From the NCBI GenBank assembly GCA_033297075.1, contig MU858138.1:62001-126000 (forward strand): DNA of 64,000 nt. The letters run 5' to 3'. Position 1 is the stretch's first letter. Every line of letters begins with the position of its first letter. Under the pieces are notes generated by a model, which was given only the letters and a program-made list of their open reading frames with translations, was not told the origin of the DNA and did not search any database. Both the position numbers and the translations under genes were made by a program. This document shows positions 1 through 10,271 of the stretch, piece by piece. This DNA is from Rhypophila decipiens. Lineage: Eukaryota > Ascomycota > Sordariomycetes > Sordariales > Naviculisporaceae.

Positions 1-1323
1 GCGTAAAAGAGCCCCCCTGTCCTTCGTTCTCCAATAACGGATCAGGGCTGGCCAATGGTGGGCCCCAATTCCGGGATATCTCCCCTTGGTCGTAGCACGC
101 CCCTGCTGCAGTCACTGGCAGCTGTGCCAGGTCCAAGCTGGTCTCCACTTTTTGTATGAATGTGCAATCTTTCACTGGCTTGGGACCTTGCAACGAGCTC
201 CCCAGATCCCAAAAATCACCCGTTCCCATCTCCAGGCCGTTGCAATCGCACCTCGTCGTCCGTCAGTCTTTTCTCTCGTCTTGCCCCGGTTTAGTGGCAG
301 ATCTCCTTTTCTCCCCGTCACTCCTTTCGTCTTTTATGCGACCAAACCGTCTCTCCTTACATCAGGCCATTCACTCTTTTCGCAGCAACTGAATTATCCG
401 TCGTCACCAATTTCGGACAGGAAACGACCGCTAATAAACGGCCAAAAAAAACCGTACCTAGAGGACCCGAGCGCGAGATCGTCCACACCTCTGACACGAG
501 ACCAACCACATTCATTTTGCGGATTACCTCAGACCAGTCGAAGAAATCCAGTCTTTCATTCAACCGTCATACGTATTCTCGTCGAACCGACCCCGACACG
601 ACATTCACTATTGCGTACGAGGCGACGAAATACTGCAGCCAACCTATCGCGCAGGAACCATCGACGGGATCTTGCAGCATCGTCGTCTTTTTTCTCGGGC
701 TGCTGTACGGGCTACTGGGATTCATTCTGGTACCCAAAACACCCTTACACTCTCTTGAACTCACGAGACAATCCGGGCTAGAGAAAGACTCGGCGCATCA
801 ATTGATGGACTCGTTGGATCCCCTTGCTTGAAACCTTGCCGGACCCCGACAGCCGAACTTTGGTAGGTAGATCATCAACCGCCGACGGACCCCAAATCCT
901 GCCCTGCTGTCTCGGCCTTGTCTCTTGGTCAAATATCCGCCATGCTGGGTCACCATCAGACGAACCTGGTGGCGGCTTTGGAGCCAGTGCTCGAGCTTCT
1001 TGCGTTTTAGATCAGATGAAAGCCACGCTCTGCGCGGCCCGTCCCTCGTCTCCCTTGCTTTGCGCTCGACTCAACCCAAAAGAGTTTTGTACGACCGCAG
1101 CTAACGTCGACCTTTCTACATCAGATCCTTGGATTGCAAATCAAAACAATCCCGAACGATATCCCGATTAACTGGTGAGAGGGCGCAACTTCATCGTGCC
1201 CCCACAGTGGCGATTTATCCGTGGATGGAAGCTCGAGCTCATTAACCGGGTATCCGTCGCCTTCATTGTTTCGTGTTTCAACAACGCTGTTTGTTGATTT
1301 CCGGGGCCAACCCAGCAGTCGCA
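1..1323. other. Upstream region and probable leader of first gene
   Basis: No gene is supported here. The open frames present start at TTG or GTG or read as low-complexity Ser/Arg/Pro peptides without recognisable domains. The pyrimidine-rich stretches and the short distance to the ATG at 1324 fit a promoter plus long 5' leader for the gene that follows. Confidence 0.5.
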
Positions 1324-4300
1324 ATGAACCGCTTTAGGACCAAGAGGCGGGCGAAGGACGACAGCGCTGCGGGTCGCAGCAGCGAAGACTCGGAGCCTAC
1401 ACTGCCCAAGTCGTCGTTCACGTTTCGAAGGGGAAAGAAAACACAGGTCGAAGAACCCAAAAAGGAAATTGATCTTGCCACAGTTCTACCCTCCAACGAT
1501 GATTTCCGGACGAGTCTCTTGATGACCAACCTTTCTGCCCGCTTTTCCATGCTGAGGGAACAGGATGACCCCAATACCAAGATAGGAAAGGCCAGCGACG
1601 ATAGTGTCTTATTTCCGAAGCGCCAGTCGCGGATGGCCGACTTTGGCTACGGTACTGGATTGGGACTTTCAGACATCGCCGAGGTCGAGTCAATCAAGGC
1701 GCCGTTTATGCGAGCCGACCGAGCCGACTCTTTTGCATCCGATGATGCGAGCTCAACGAAATCCGGGAGTGTTATGACTCGCCCAAAACCAACCGAAGGC
1801 AATAATTTGTTTGGCGGAAGGCAGAAGGTTTATAAAATCCCTGCTGGGTCATCGGGCGGACTTGTTGGACGAGCCCTGTATGACGACGATGTTGCCCTGT
1901 CCTCTTTCCAACGATGGAGAATCGCAGAAAAGGAGAAGGCGTATACAGAGGAAGACCAGGAAGACTCAGCCGGCGATGGTGACGCAGAGCAAGCTAGATC
2001 TGACTCACCGCCGCCTGTGGGCTACAACCAAAAACGGGAAACATCATCGACCACCTCGTCGGCTTCGTTCAGAGCTCGCAATTCGACGGCGGCGACGTCG
2101 GTCGTATCTCAGCCCCCCGCGTCTGTCAAAGATTGGCAGTCAGTAGTTTCGACAGCTCCGACCTCTGCATCATCCACACCAGCAGTCGAACGAAGTGTTA
2201 CGCGGACCAGGCGTCTTTACGAACAGGCCTCGTCGCTTGATCAAGAGCCGCCTTCGGTAATCTCCCGGATAGATGCCTTCAGCCGCCCGAGGCCATTCGG
2301 CAGCCGCACTCCGGATCTGAGCGCAAACGCGCCATCGCCAACCAATAGCTTGTTTGCTGACAGGCTTGGGTTCGACAAGAGGTCGGTTTTGACGAAAGCC
2401 AGCGCTCCGAATCTCAGGTCGGCCAGCCCTCCAACTACAGCGTCGTCTGTTGGGGCAATGGACTTGGGGATCAGGGTCCCGGCTCAGGCGGACTCCAAAC
2501 TCACCTTCGGGGGCGCACCACCGCTGAGCCCGCCAATCAGCGAGACTGGCGAGAATCCCATCTTGCCCATTCAGCCGAGTGACATGGGCAAGGCGACTGC
2601 ACTTGGAGTGTTCCAGAAACCAAGCCAATCCTACGATGAGTCGATATATGCGCAGCGTCAAATACAGCTCCAGCAAGGCCGCGAAACACCAACCCAGCGT
2701 TTAAGAGCAGGGTCCACTGCGTCCCACGCCACGGATCGATCGCGCTCGGCGTCGTCTGCTCATCGCCAGCCGTTCGAGTCCAAGCTCGAGCCCATCAGGA
2801 CCCAGCCCTCTGTTGAGGAAGAGCCGCATCAGACAAGTTTCCTCTTCGACCTGGACTCCCCGGACTCGGCCACCGATGGGAAGGTGACGCTGCCGGTAAT
2901 CCCCCCCGTGACCCTTCAGCGACCCGCCGACGCAGAGCACCCAGCCTTGAGGCAAAGTGCATTGCCCACCCCTCTCTCACTCGGCACTGGCCCTAGCAAT
3001 GAGCCTTCCCCGATCTCGGAAACCCCTAGCATATCCGTCGACAAGTCTATGCAGCTCACACCAGACCCGTCACCCGTACTCGGTCAAAATTCCGGCCTGA
3101 GTGGCATGGTCCGCCAGCATCTCCGTTCTGAGAGCGGTGCCTCGTCGATTTACGGAGCTGCACCATCGGCCTCTGGGTTTGACTCTCAGTATCCCCTTGA
3201 ATCCCCCGAACCACGGCAGATGCCCGATGATCTTGCGGTAAAGTCGAACCCGTGGGGCTCCCCGGAACATGAGTGGACAATGTCATTTTATGGCGATGGT
3301 ATGAAGCGTGCCGACACATCAGCTCCTACCGAAGTCTCCAGTACCGATGCGAAGCCCTCTGAGAATTCCGGCAACGATGTCGACAATGGCACTGACGAGT
3401 TTGCAAATCAGCTGGCTGATGCTCGCCGGCGGGTGAGGGAACGACTGACATCATATGTGGAATCGGACAGCAGCCGGCCCGCATCGCCTTCACCCCGTCT
3501 TGAGCCTACCAAGGACAACGCTATCCCAGTCCCTCCCAATCCTTTGGGCGCCAGCGTCATAAAGCCCAAATCCAGCCGTGGTTCGCTGGTTGACAGGTCA
3601 CGCAGCATGGTCACTGGGCAGTCCAAGGCCATGAAGATGCTTGGTTTGGGTTCTTCAAGCAGAGGCAACTCACCAGGCCCAGCAAGAAGCTCTCCCGATG
3701 AGAAGGACATCACGCCGCTGGCAACTATGGAGGAGATCCCTAAGGAGGAAGAGCCCCAAGAACGAGCATCTAGAGGCGAAACGGAGCGCGAGGTCGAGCC
3801 CGCAATTGCCGAGGCGCAGCAGGAAGACAACACGCATCCCGGCCTCAAGGCATTCCGTCAAGCCCGAAGAGAATTGCAGCGCAGAAAAGACCTTGAGAAG
3901 TTGGCACAACAGCAATTGTCGCAAACCATGCAGCACCATGATCAGCCGGCTGACAGGTCTCCGGTCATGCAATCAGTTCCCCACGAACATGTAGGACAGA
4001 GAACACCCAGCCGCGAACGAAAGCCGCCTCCTGTTCTCTATCGGCAACGCGCCCCCAGTGATGAGCGCATTTACGGCGGAAATGCCCCTAATTCGCCATC
4101 AGCATATGCTTCTGAGAACGACGAAAGGAGCGGTTCGCAGACCAGGAACGGCAGGTCGCCACCAAACCCCAGGCCACCTCGGCTGCGGAATAACACTGGC
4201 CCCCAAGACGCTCAGCTTGGTCCGTTGAATCATTCACGGCCACCTATGCTTCGTTCCCCAGGCCTACCCGGGACTGATATCAAGCGCTCGCCCATCATGC

Positions 4301-5118
4301 CCCCTCAGGCGTACCCCGGTCGTGGTCTTGCCTCTCCGATCCCGTCGACTCAGGCTCTCGATCGGTCACGATCGACAGGAAACCTGGCGATTCACTCTGG
4401 TCGGCCCGGCTACGAACCAACTTCGGGCCAACCATCCCCGATCTCGCCTCTTCCTGGAGCGATGGGTCTCCCCTCGTCTCCCTATATGGGATCGCCCGCT
4501 ACCACACCGACAACTATGGGGCCAAGGCCTCGGAAACCTTCTGCTCCCCAGGCTCCAGGATTCCCCACCACCACGAGCACTCTGAACGAGTCGTTGAAGC
4601 GAGTAGTTGACAAACGTGACATCTCGGAACCTACCTTTGTGATGTCCACCAGCCGGGTCCCCACTGTAAACTTGCCGCAGTCACAGGATAACGGCGCGCA
4701 ATCTCGGGACGAGTCGAGGTCGCGGTCGAGCAGCAGAGGAAACAACGGGGCTGCTCCTCCAGTGCCTCCGATCAACCCCCGGCGCAGACGCGAGGCTTCC
4801 CGTCCTGAGCCTGGCCATGATGACGAGCTCAGCGCTCCACATTTACCTTATGCTGGCCAAACCAACAGCATGACGAGCGAGTACAGCGATGACAACAGAA
4901 GCGCCTTCTCGGTCAGTGACGATGAGGAAAGCAGAGGTGATCAACGCCGGCGCCTGCGCAAGAACAATGTGGAAGGGCAGACCTTTGGCGGCCGAATGTT
5001 TGGCAAGATGAGAGACAACAGCCCACCGTTCGTAGCCAAAGGTCCTCCGGCCAGCCGAGCCGTCGTGACGGGACCCAAAGTCAATCATGGCGCCAACGTC
5101 CCTGGTGGCATGTTTTGA
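1324..5118 (+). CDS. Large disordered conserved fungal protein
   Basis: A single uninterrupted frame of 1264 residues. The start is the ATG at 1324 (MNRFRTKRRAKD); the frame stays open upstream only through a GTG at 1273. No enzymatic domain is recognised. The protein is rich in Ser, Pro, Arg and Glu, with many SP/TP sites and RSRS-like runs, so it is mostly disordered. The N-terminal part (about residues 25-110) is less repetitive and includes an FTFRRGKK motif and a DFRTSLLMTNLSARFSMLRE region, the likeliest ordered or binding segment. A charged, possibly helical patch follows near residues 830-890, and the C-terminus has an acidic stretch before a Gly-rich end with GRMFGKMRD. Proteins starting MNRFR(T)K are, from memory, conserved and unnamed across Pezizomycotina. 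A scaffold or phospho-regulated role is inference only. Confidence 0.85.
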   Translation: MNRFRTKRRAKDDSAAGRSSEDSEPTLPKSSFTFRRGKKTQVEEPKKEIDLATVLPSNDDFRTSLLMTNLSARFSMLREQDDPNTKIGKASDDSVLFPKRQSRMADFGYGTGLGLSDIAEVESIKAPFMRADRADSFASDDASSTKSGSVMTRPKPTEGNNLFGGRQKVYKIPAGSSGGLVGRALYDDDVALSSFQRWRIAEKEKAYTEEDQEDSAGDGDAEQARSDSPPPVGYNQKRETSSTTSSASFRARNSTAATSVVSQPPASVKDWQSVVSTAPTSASSTPAVERSVTRTRRLYEQASSLDQEPPSVISRIDAFSRPRPFGSRTPDLSANAPSPTNSLFADRLGFDKRSVLTKASAPNLRSASPPTTASSVGAMDLGIRVPAQADSKLTFGGAPPLSPPISETGENPILPIQPSDMGKATALGVFQKPSQSYDESIYAQRQIQLQQGRETPTQRLRAGSTASHATDRSRSASSAHRQPFESKLEPIRTQPSVEEEPHQTSFLFDLDSPDSATDGKVTLPVIPPVTLQRPADAEHPALRQSALPTPLSLGTGPSNEPSPISETPSISVDKSMQLTPDPSPVLGQNSGLSGMVRQHLRSESGASSIYGAAPSASGFDSQYPLESPEPRQMPDDLAVKSNPWGSPEHEWTMSFYGDGMKRADTSAPTEVSSTDAKPSENSGNDVDNGTDEFANQLADARRRVRERLTSYVESDSSRPASPSPRLEPTKDNAIPVPPNPLGASVIKPKSSRGSLVDRSRSMVTGQSKAMKMLGLGSSSRGNSPGPARSSPDEKDITPLATMEEIPKEEEPQERASRGETEREVEPAIAEAQQEDNTHPGLKAFRQARRELQRRKDLEKLAQQQLSQTMQHHDQPADRSPVMQSVPHEHVGQRTPSRERKPPPVLYRQRAPSDERIYGGNAPNSPSAYASENDERSGSQTRNGRSPPNPRPPRLRNNTGPQDAQLGPLNHSRPPMLRSPGLPGTDIKRSPIMPPQAYPGRGLASPIPSTQALDRSRSTGNLAIHSGRPGYEPTSGQPSPISPLPGAMGLPSSPYMGSPATTPTTMGPRPRKPSAPQAPGFPTTTSTLNESLKRVVDKRDISEPTFVMSTSRVPTVNLPQSQDNGAQSRDESRSRSSSRGNNGAAPPVPPINPRRRREASRPEPGHDDELSAPHLPYAGQTNSMTSEYSDDNRSAFSVSDDEESRGDQRRRLRKNNVEGQTFGGRMFGKMRDNSPPFVAKGPPASRAVVTGPKVNHGANVPGGMF

Positions 5119-6222
5119 GGCATTTGATTGACAAGGTCATGCTCTGAAAAGTTTTCTTTGATATTTTGCTCCATGGCAATGTTCTCACAATTTGCAACAC
5201 ATCCTGGGTTATTGTGTTTTATTTCTTTTCTGAGATCTTGTTCTCCCTATTTCTCAACTTAAGGCGCATGGACCGTCCTGGTCATTCCCATATGAGGCCA
5301 TGAAATCGATACCTCTTACATACTAGACAGTTTTATTTCCCTCGAACATATCATTTACTTTTTTTCGCTTGCTTTGTTTTTCTATACCATTACTGTATAT
5401 TCATTCTACTTTTTGCTTTGACGAGCTTGGTTTCTCGCCGGAGTCTTTGTTCTCGATATCAGGATGCCCTGGTATCCATTTCTATGATTGGTGTGTATTT
5501 AGTGAATGAACGGCCGGCGTTTCTTGTTTTCTTGCTTCTTTTTTATTTTTCATTTTCTTTGCGCCCCGGTGATATCTTCAGGAGAAGACTGACATGATGG
5601 TGCCGGTTTATAGTCTCACGGCTGAAGCCTCCTAGGCAATGCGCCTCGGTTGTGCTGAGATCGGACCTCAAATGCCATCTAGTAATGGGTCTTCTTGTTC
5701 TGAACAACACAATAAAAATCAAAGTCTCCAGTCCTCGTCCTTTAACTGAATGCACATTGTGTTTGACATGAGTAAGTGAGCGTAGTGGTGCCGGTCTATC
5801 AAACCCCTTCGTGTATAAATGGACTACCGGAGTCACTAGCCGAGATATATATGCATACGAAGAAAGGATGTGACGCAGGAACAGTGCTCCGGTCACTTCA
5901 TTTGCTCGGTTGGCTAACCGGGTTAATACCAGTCGTATACTACTCGAGCGGCCATGGTGCAACCAGAGATATTACGACCACGAGTCGGCTATATGTCGCT
6001 GGCTGAATTGCTATAATTTGACCCCTCGTCTATTGGTATTCTTCGATGCCAACAATAGACCAGTATGTGTCAAGTATAACTTCGTGGTCATTGCTGACTG
6101 TTGAATCAGCCATGCTTAGCAGGAACTTGTGATGATATGTTGAGCTTCTTCGTATAGTTAGAACTAGCTCCTTGGTCAACAAGATCTTATCCCGGGGCAG
6201 CTGGTTGCTCACAGTGAACAAA
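5119..6222. other. Intergenic region
   Basis: It contains the T-rich 3' region of the preceding gene (5200-5560) and the promoter of the beta-lactamase-like gene. No gene or repeat is recognised. Confidence 0.5.
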
Positions 6223-8207
6223 ATGGCGAACCTATTCAAGTGGCTTGGGGTTTTTCATTTGGTGGCGACCATCAGCATGGTGGCAGCGGCCCTTGAATGC
6301 CATCCCCAAGGACCTATCCTCCCCCGTCCACGCCACCTGAGCAAGTCACCCACCTTCCAAGCTGCCGCTCGGAACCTAACCGACCTCCTGGATTCTGCAT
6401 TCGCCGGAAAGCTCACAGCGGGCTTCGTCACGGCTAACGTGTCGGTCTCTGTCTCGTTGGTGAGTCTGGACCAGACCTCGCCGGGGATACCAGCATGGGA
6501 ATATCATCACACGGCCGAGAACACGGAAAACGGAACTACCATGGTAGATAGGGACTCGTTGTACATGATCGCGTCGGTTTCAAAGGCTATTTCGGATGCA
6601 ATATTTATCAAGAGCGGTGTTCCGGCTGGAGATGCCATTACCAAGTATGTCCCTGAGTTGGCGAGTAAAGAGTCCAGAATTGATTGGAGTGTGATTACGA
6701 TGGGCATGTTGGGCAGTCATTTGGGTGGGATTCCTCCTAATTGTGAGTAGATATGTGTTCTGTCTTGGTTTCAACGTGGAATGGGACGTCAATTGACCTC
6801 AAAGACATCAAGATGGCTTCTCAGAGTATTATTATTTGAAGGATTACTTTGAGTACCTAGGTTTTCCCAGGATCAACGAGAGTGATTACCTGACGTGCGG
6901 CGTCAACACGCTCAGCGACGGATGTACACGAGAGCGCAAGTCGTCTTTCTCGCTCAAGCCCGTTTCCTCAGTCCCAGGTAGCTAATCATCAGTCTACAGA
7001 ATTCCTCAAAGGGCTTCTAACCCTCGCCCCCGTCTCCGCCCCCAACACGCACCCGGTATATTCCAACATAGCCTTCACCCTACTGATCTACGCCGTCCGG
7101 GCATACACGTCGCCCAACGCGACCTACCCACAACTCCTCCACGACCTAGTAACCGCACCGCTCAACATGTCCAACACATTCATATCAGGCAACCTACCGC
7201 CCTCGGGCAAGAACCTCTCCTCGCAGGCTGTGATCCCGCCTGTGCCAAACAACTTCAACGCAACCACCTACGGCGACGACGCACCAGGCGGCGGACTCGT
7301 GTCTTCCCTAGGCGACCTGTCATCCTTTGTACATTCCATCATCTCGCACTCCATCTTTGGATCTGACGACGCCCGTGCTGAAGCTCGCGTGCGGGAATGG
7401 CTCCAGCCCAAGAGTTTCCTGGGTAGTCCGAATACATTCCTCGGCCAGCCGTGGGAGATATATCGGCCCCCGCCCGAGGTTTTGTTTCCCGGGAAGGGAG
7501 AGAGGGAAGCGCATACCGTGACGTTTGTGTCTAAGGATGGTAGCGCGTATGGATATCGGAGCCGGATTGTGATGGTAGACGAGTACGGCGTTGGGTTTGT
7601 GGTTCTCGTCGCCGGGGACCCGGATGCGTTGGAGGTTGTGTATGGTGCTGTGGCGAGTACACTTATTCCTGCGGTTGATGAGGTTGCGAGGGAGGAAGTT
7701 GGACAAACAGAGGGGGGGTATGTAGGCGGTTACAGCAACAGCCAGACTTCGTATGTTCCGGTCGAGGTCAAGTTTGACATGATTGATGGGGGGAGTACGC
7801 TTGGGTTAATCGAGCTAAAGCGAAACGGGTCAGATTTGGTCCAGGGACTGGAGGATGCTTGGACGTATAGCCTGGGCTGGTTTCTGCCGGGGCTGAGGAA
7901 TAGTGGCATCTGGAGGCTCTATCCGTCTGAACTGGCGAAGGAGGCGGAGGAGGTTATTGCGGGTAAAACAGTGACTGTTGTGAGAGAGGACTGGCGGCTT
8001 TGGTGGGATGTCGAACCTGTGACCAAGAGTGATTTACCTGGGAGGGAGTTGGTGGCTGGTGATTGCTCGAGCTGGAGTGTGACGGATTGGGTGTATTATG
8101 GTGGCGAGGCGATCGATCGGGTTGTGTTTGTCAAGGATAAAGATACCGGGCATGTTCTTGGAGTGGATTTTCCCTTCTTGCGGACTGGAGTGGTCAAGAA
8201 AGTGTAG
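6223..8207 (+). CDS. Secreted beta-lactamase-like serine hydrolase
   Basis: Three exons, 6223-6742, 6813-6935 and 7000-8207, encode 616 residues. The start at 6223 has a good context (aacaaaATGG) and opens a signal peptide (MANLFKWLGVFHLVATI, cleavage near residue 23). The class C beta-lactamase/penicillin-binding fold is shown by the nucleophile motif S118-V-S-K121 and by Y235-S-N237, with a DAPGGGL segment farther on, followed by a C-terminal domain of about 200 residues usual in fungal members. Such fungal proteins are secreted esterase/peptidase-like enzymes of mostly unknown substrate; resistance to beta-lactams should not be assumed. The first junction restores NYGFSEYYYL. The second intron uses a GC donor (GCAAGT) and restores TREQFLKGLL. 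The segment after SVSK looks slightly shorter than in relatives. Family assignment is firm; substrate is unknown. Confidence 0.88.
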
Positions 8208-8510
8208 TGTTTGCAGGAAAGCAATGCGTTGCCATGGTGACGTGGGGCCGATATAAACAGGGGCCTATCAATAAAGAAATCAAGGACTTATCAACGTCAA
8301 CTCATATTGAGGACAGTTTGGGATGTACTAGGGTCTAATCCAGAGATGATAACTTGAACCTGTTCAGGTAAAAGTCCAGAGCCCCCAAAGCCTCTGTTGA
8401 TACACTCTATTACTCTAGTACTCTATGGCACTCTTGCCACGAGGGTGTCTGCAACGTGCGTTACGGTTGACAAACGCGTATCAGGGCTGGAGGGGATACC
8501 TGAGGATCCA
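8208..8510. other. Convergent 3' intergenic space
   Basis: Short spacer between the plus-strand hydrolase gene and the minus-strand MYND gene. It presumably carries both 3' ends; nothing else is seen. Confidence 0.5.
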
Positions 8511-10271
8511 CTACCCGTCCCGATAATTGGGACCCAGCTTTGCATCCCATCTATCCCTCCAGAGGGAATCGAGCCTGCTTGGGTCGTCTTTCAGCTCATC
8601 GTACTCATCATCCGAGATCCATACTTCCTCGAGGGCTTGGCACAGCTGTTCACCGAACGCAACCTTGTGTTCCATGGTGACAGTGTGCGGATTCAGGTAG
8701 AGACGAAAGTCCTTGCGGCCCCGGAACCATTCCACATGGCCATTGAGGACAGTTTTGGCGTTATCCATCATGGATTGCCGGGCAGCCTGGAACTCGTTAG
8801 TAGAAAGTGACAAAAATGCCTTGAACCCATTGAAATCCCTTTTGGCATGCATGTTCAGACACGCCGCCACAGCCTTGTTGACGGTCGTTGATAGATCAGT
8901 AATCACAACATCGGGATCTTCATGGATCCTCGCTCTGCTGTACCTGTCAAGCTCGGCCTGCAGGGATGGTCCGTCGTAGATGGAAACTTCTCGCTTCACC
9001 AAGTTCTCGGGCCCTTTCTCGGATACAAGGTTATGGACCCGCTCGGGGAGGTAGGTGTCCCATGGTGCCAGAAACTCTTTCCAGCCAAACTGCCGTCCAG
9101 TAGGGTCGATTACCAGCTTGGTCCCATCAACCAGAGTGACGCGCAAAGCCTCATGGGCCAGAGTTGAGTTAAAGTCCATGATCTGGATCTCCTCCAAGGT
9201 TGGCGGATTCGTGCCTATGAATGAGTAAACTGGCCTATGCATGTTCTTGGGCCGGAAGCAGACAACCTCGACGCAGGTGCCCAAGGCTATGTCATTGACA
9301 TTGTTAGCATGTAATTAAGTTGTCAGCTGTTACTCACCTTGGGCGGGAACTCCCTTACGTTCAAGAACAAGATCAAGAAACGGACGTCTTGATCCGCCAT
9401 AGATTTCCATGCAACTGTTACTTGCCAACGCAGCCAAGAACAGCTCTCGTGACGCGGCGACATCTTGCCAACGGACCTTTCCTGCCACGTGACGGCCCAA
9501 GTAAGCCATAGGTCCATCGTGAGCATCAGCCGGCTGCTGAAACATGACCATGCCATTCCTTTCCCGGATGTCGACTGGGTGACGACAAAACTCCAGGACA
9601 GCCTCAGAAGAAAGACAAACCAGCTCGTCAAGAATTGAGACGGCGCGATGGAGCCTGGACAGAATCCTGCATCGTTTCCTGTGTTTAGCCCAGTCATTAG
9701 ACTGGCATTTTGTGTTACAATAGTAAGTAACGAATGTCTTTTTATCCTCGGTCTTCAAGTGGCAGCGGCTGCACCGGTACTTGGCATCATTCTTGCCACA
9801 GGCAGCACATGCCTTGTTCAGGTTGGTCTCTGGCAATATGGAGTGGTCAATCGGGGACCGGGAGAGAGCATCCTGCGCCCCCACTGGTAGTAACGGACTA
9901 GTTTCGTCTTTTCGACCGGCGGCAACCCAGGCAAGATACTCAAGATGTCGAGTTTTCACCAAATTCTCATCGTCGTCTCTCGGCTGGTCTTGGGTGAGAA
10001 TCGCCAGGTTGCAAAGAGTGTCTCGAATAACTGCTCGGTTCAAACTGTCTAAGTCTCTGTGAGTGCTGAATATCTCGTAAAGATAGGCATGATCTCGATC
10101 CATGTCGGATGGTGCCAGGGAGGAAGATTCGTCTATGAAAGCCCTGACGGCTCTCTGAGACTGAGTTTCCCCATGCTTATCTTCGAGGGTATCTGCTAGG
10201 TAGTCTGTTTCATTGGGGTCTCCGAGGCTATTGAAGAGATTCGTCACCGGGTCTTGGGAGTTCTGGTCCAT
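8511..10271 (-). CDS. MYND zinc-finger protein
   Basis: Two exons, 10271-9338 and 9286-8511 on the minus strand, give 569 residues; the 51-nt intron has a GTGAGT donor and ATAG acceptor and joins as CAA-GCC-TTG. The MYND zinc finger lies near residues 155-200: CAACGKNDAKYRCSRC followed by YYCNTKCQSNDWAKHRKRC, the full C-x2-C...C-x2-C...C-x3-C...H-x3-C pattern. The N-terminal 150 residues are acidic and helical without a known domain. The C-terminal 330 residues include a region rich in aromatic residues (FGWKEFLAPWDTYLPERV) without a recognised domain. Fungal MYND proteins of this build are common and mostly uncharacterised; the finger is normally a protein-interaction module. No SET motif is seen, so this is not a SMYD methyltransferase. 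Confidence 0.88.

Noticed and set aside
86..831. Open frames of 231 and 104 codons at the window start
   Set aside because: The longer one starts at TTG. Both overlap each other in different frames, read as low-complexity Ser/Arg/Pro peptides, and show no domain.
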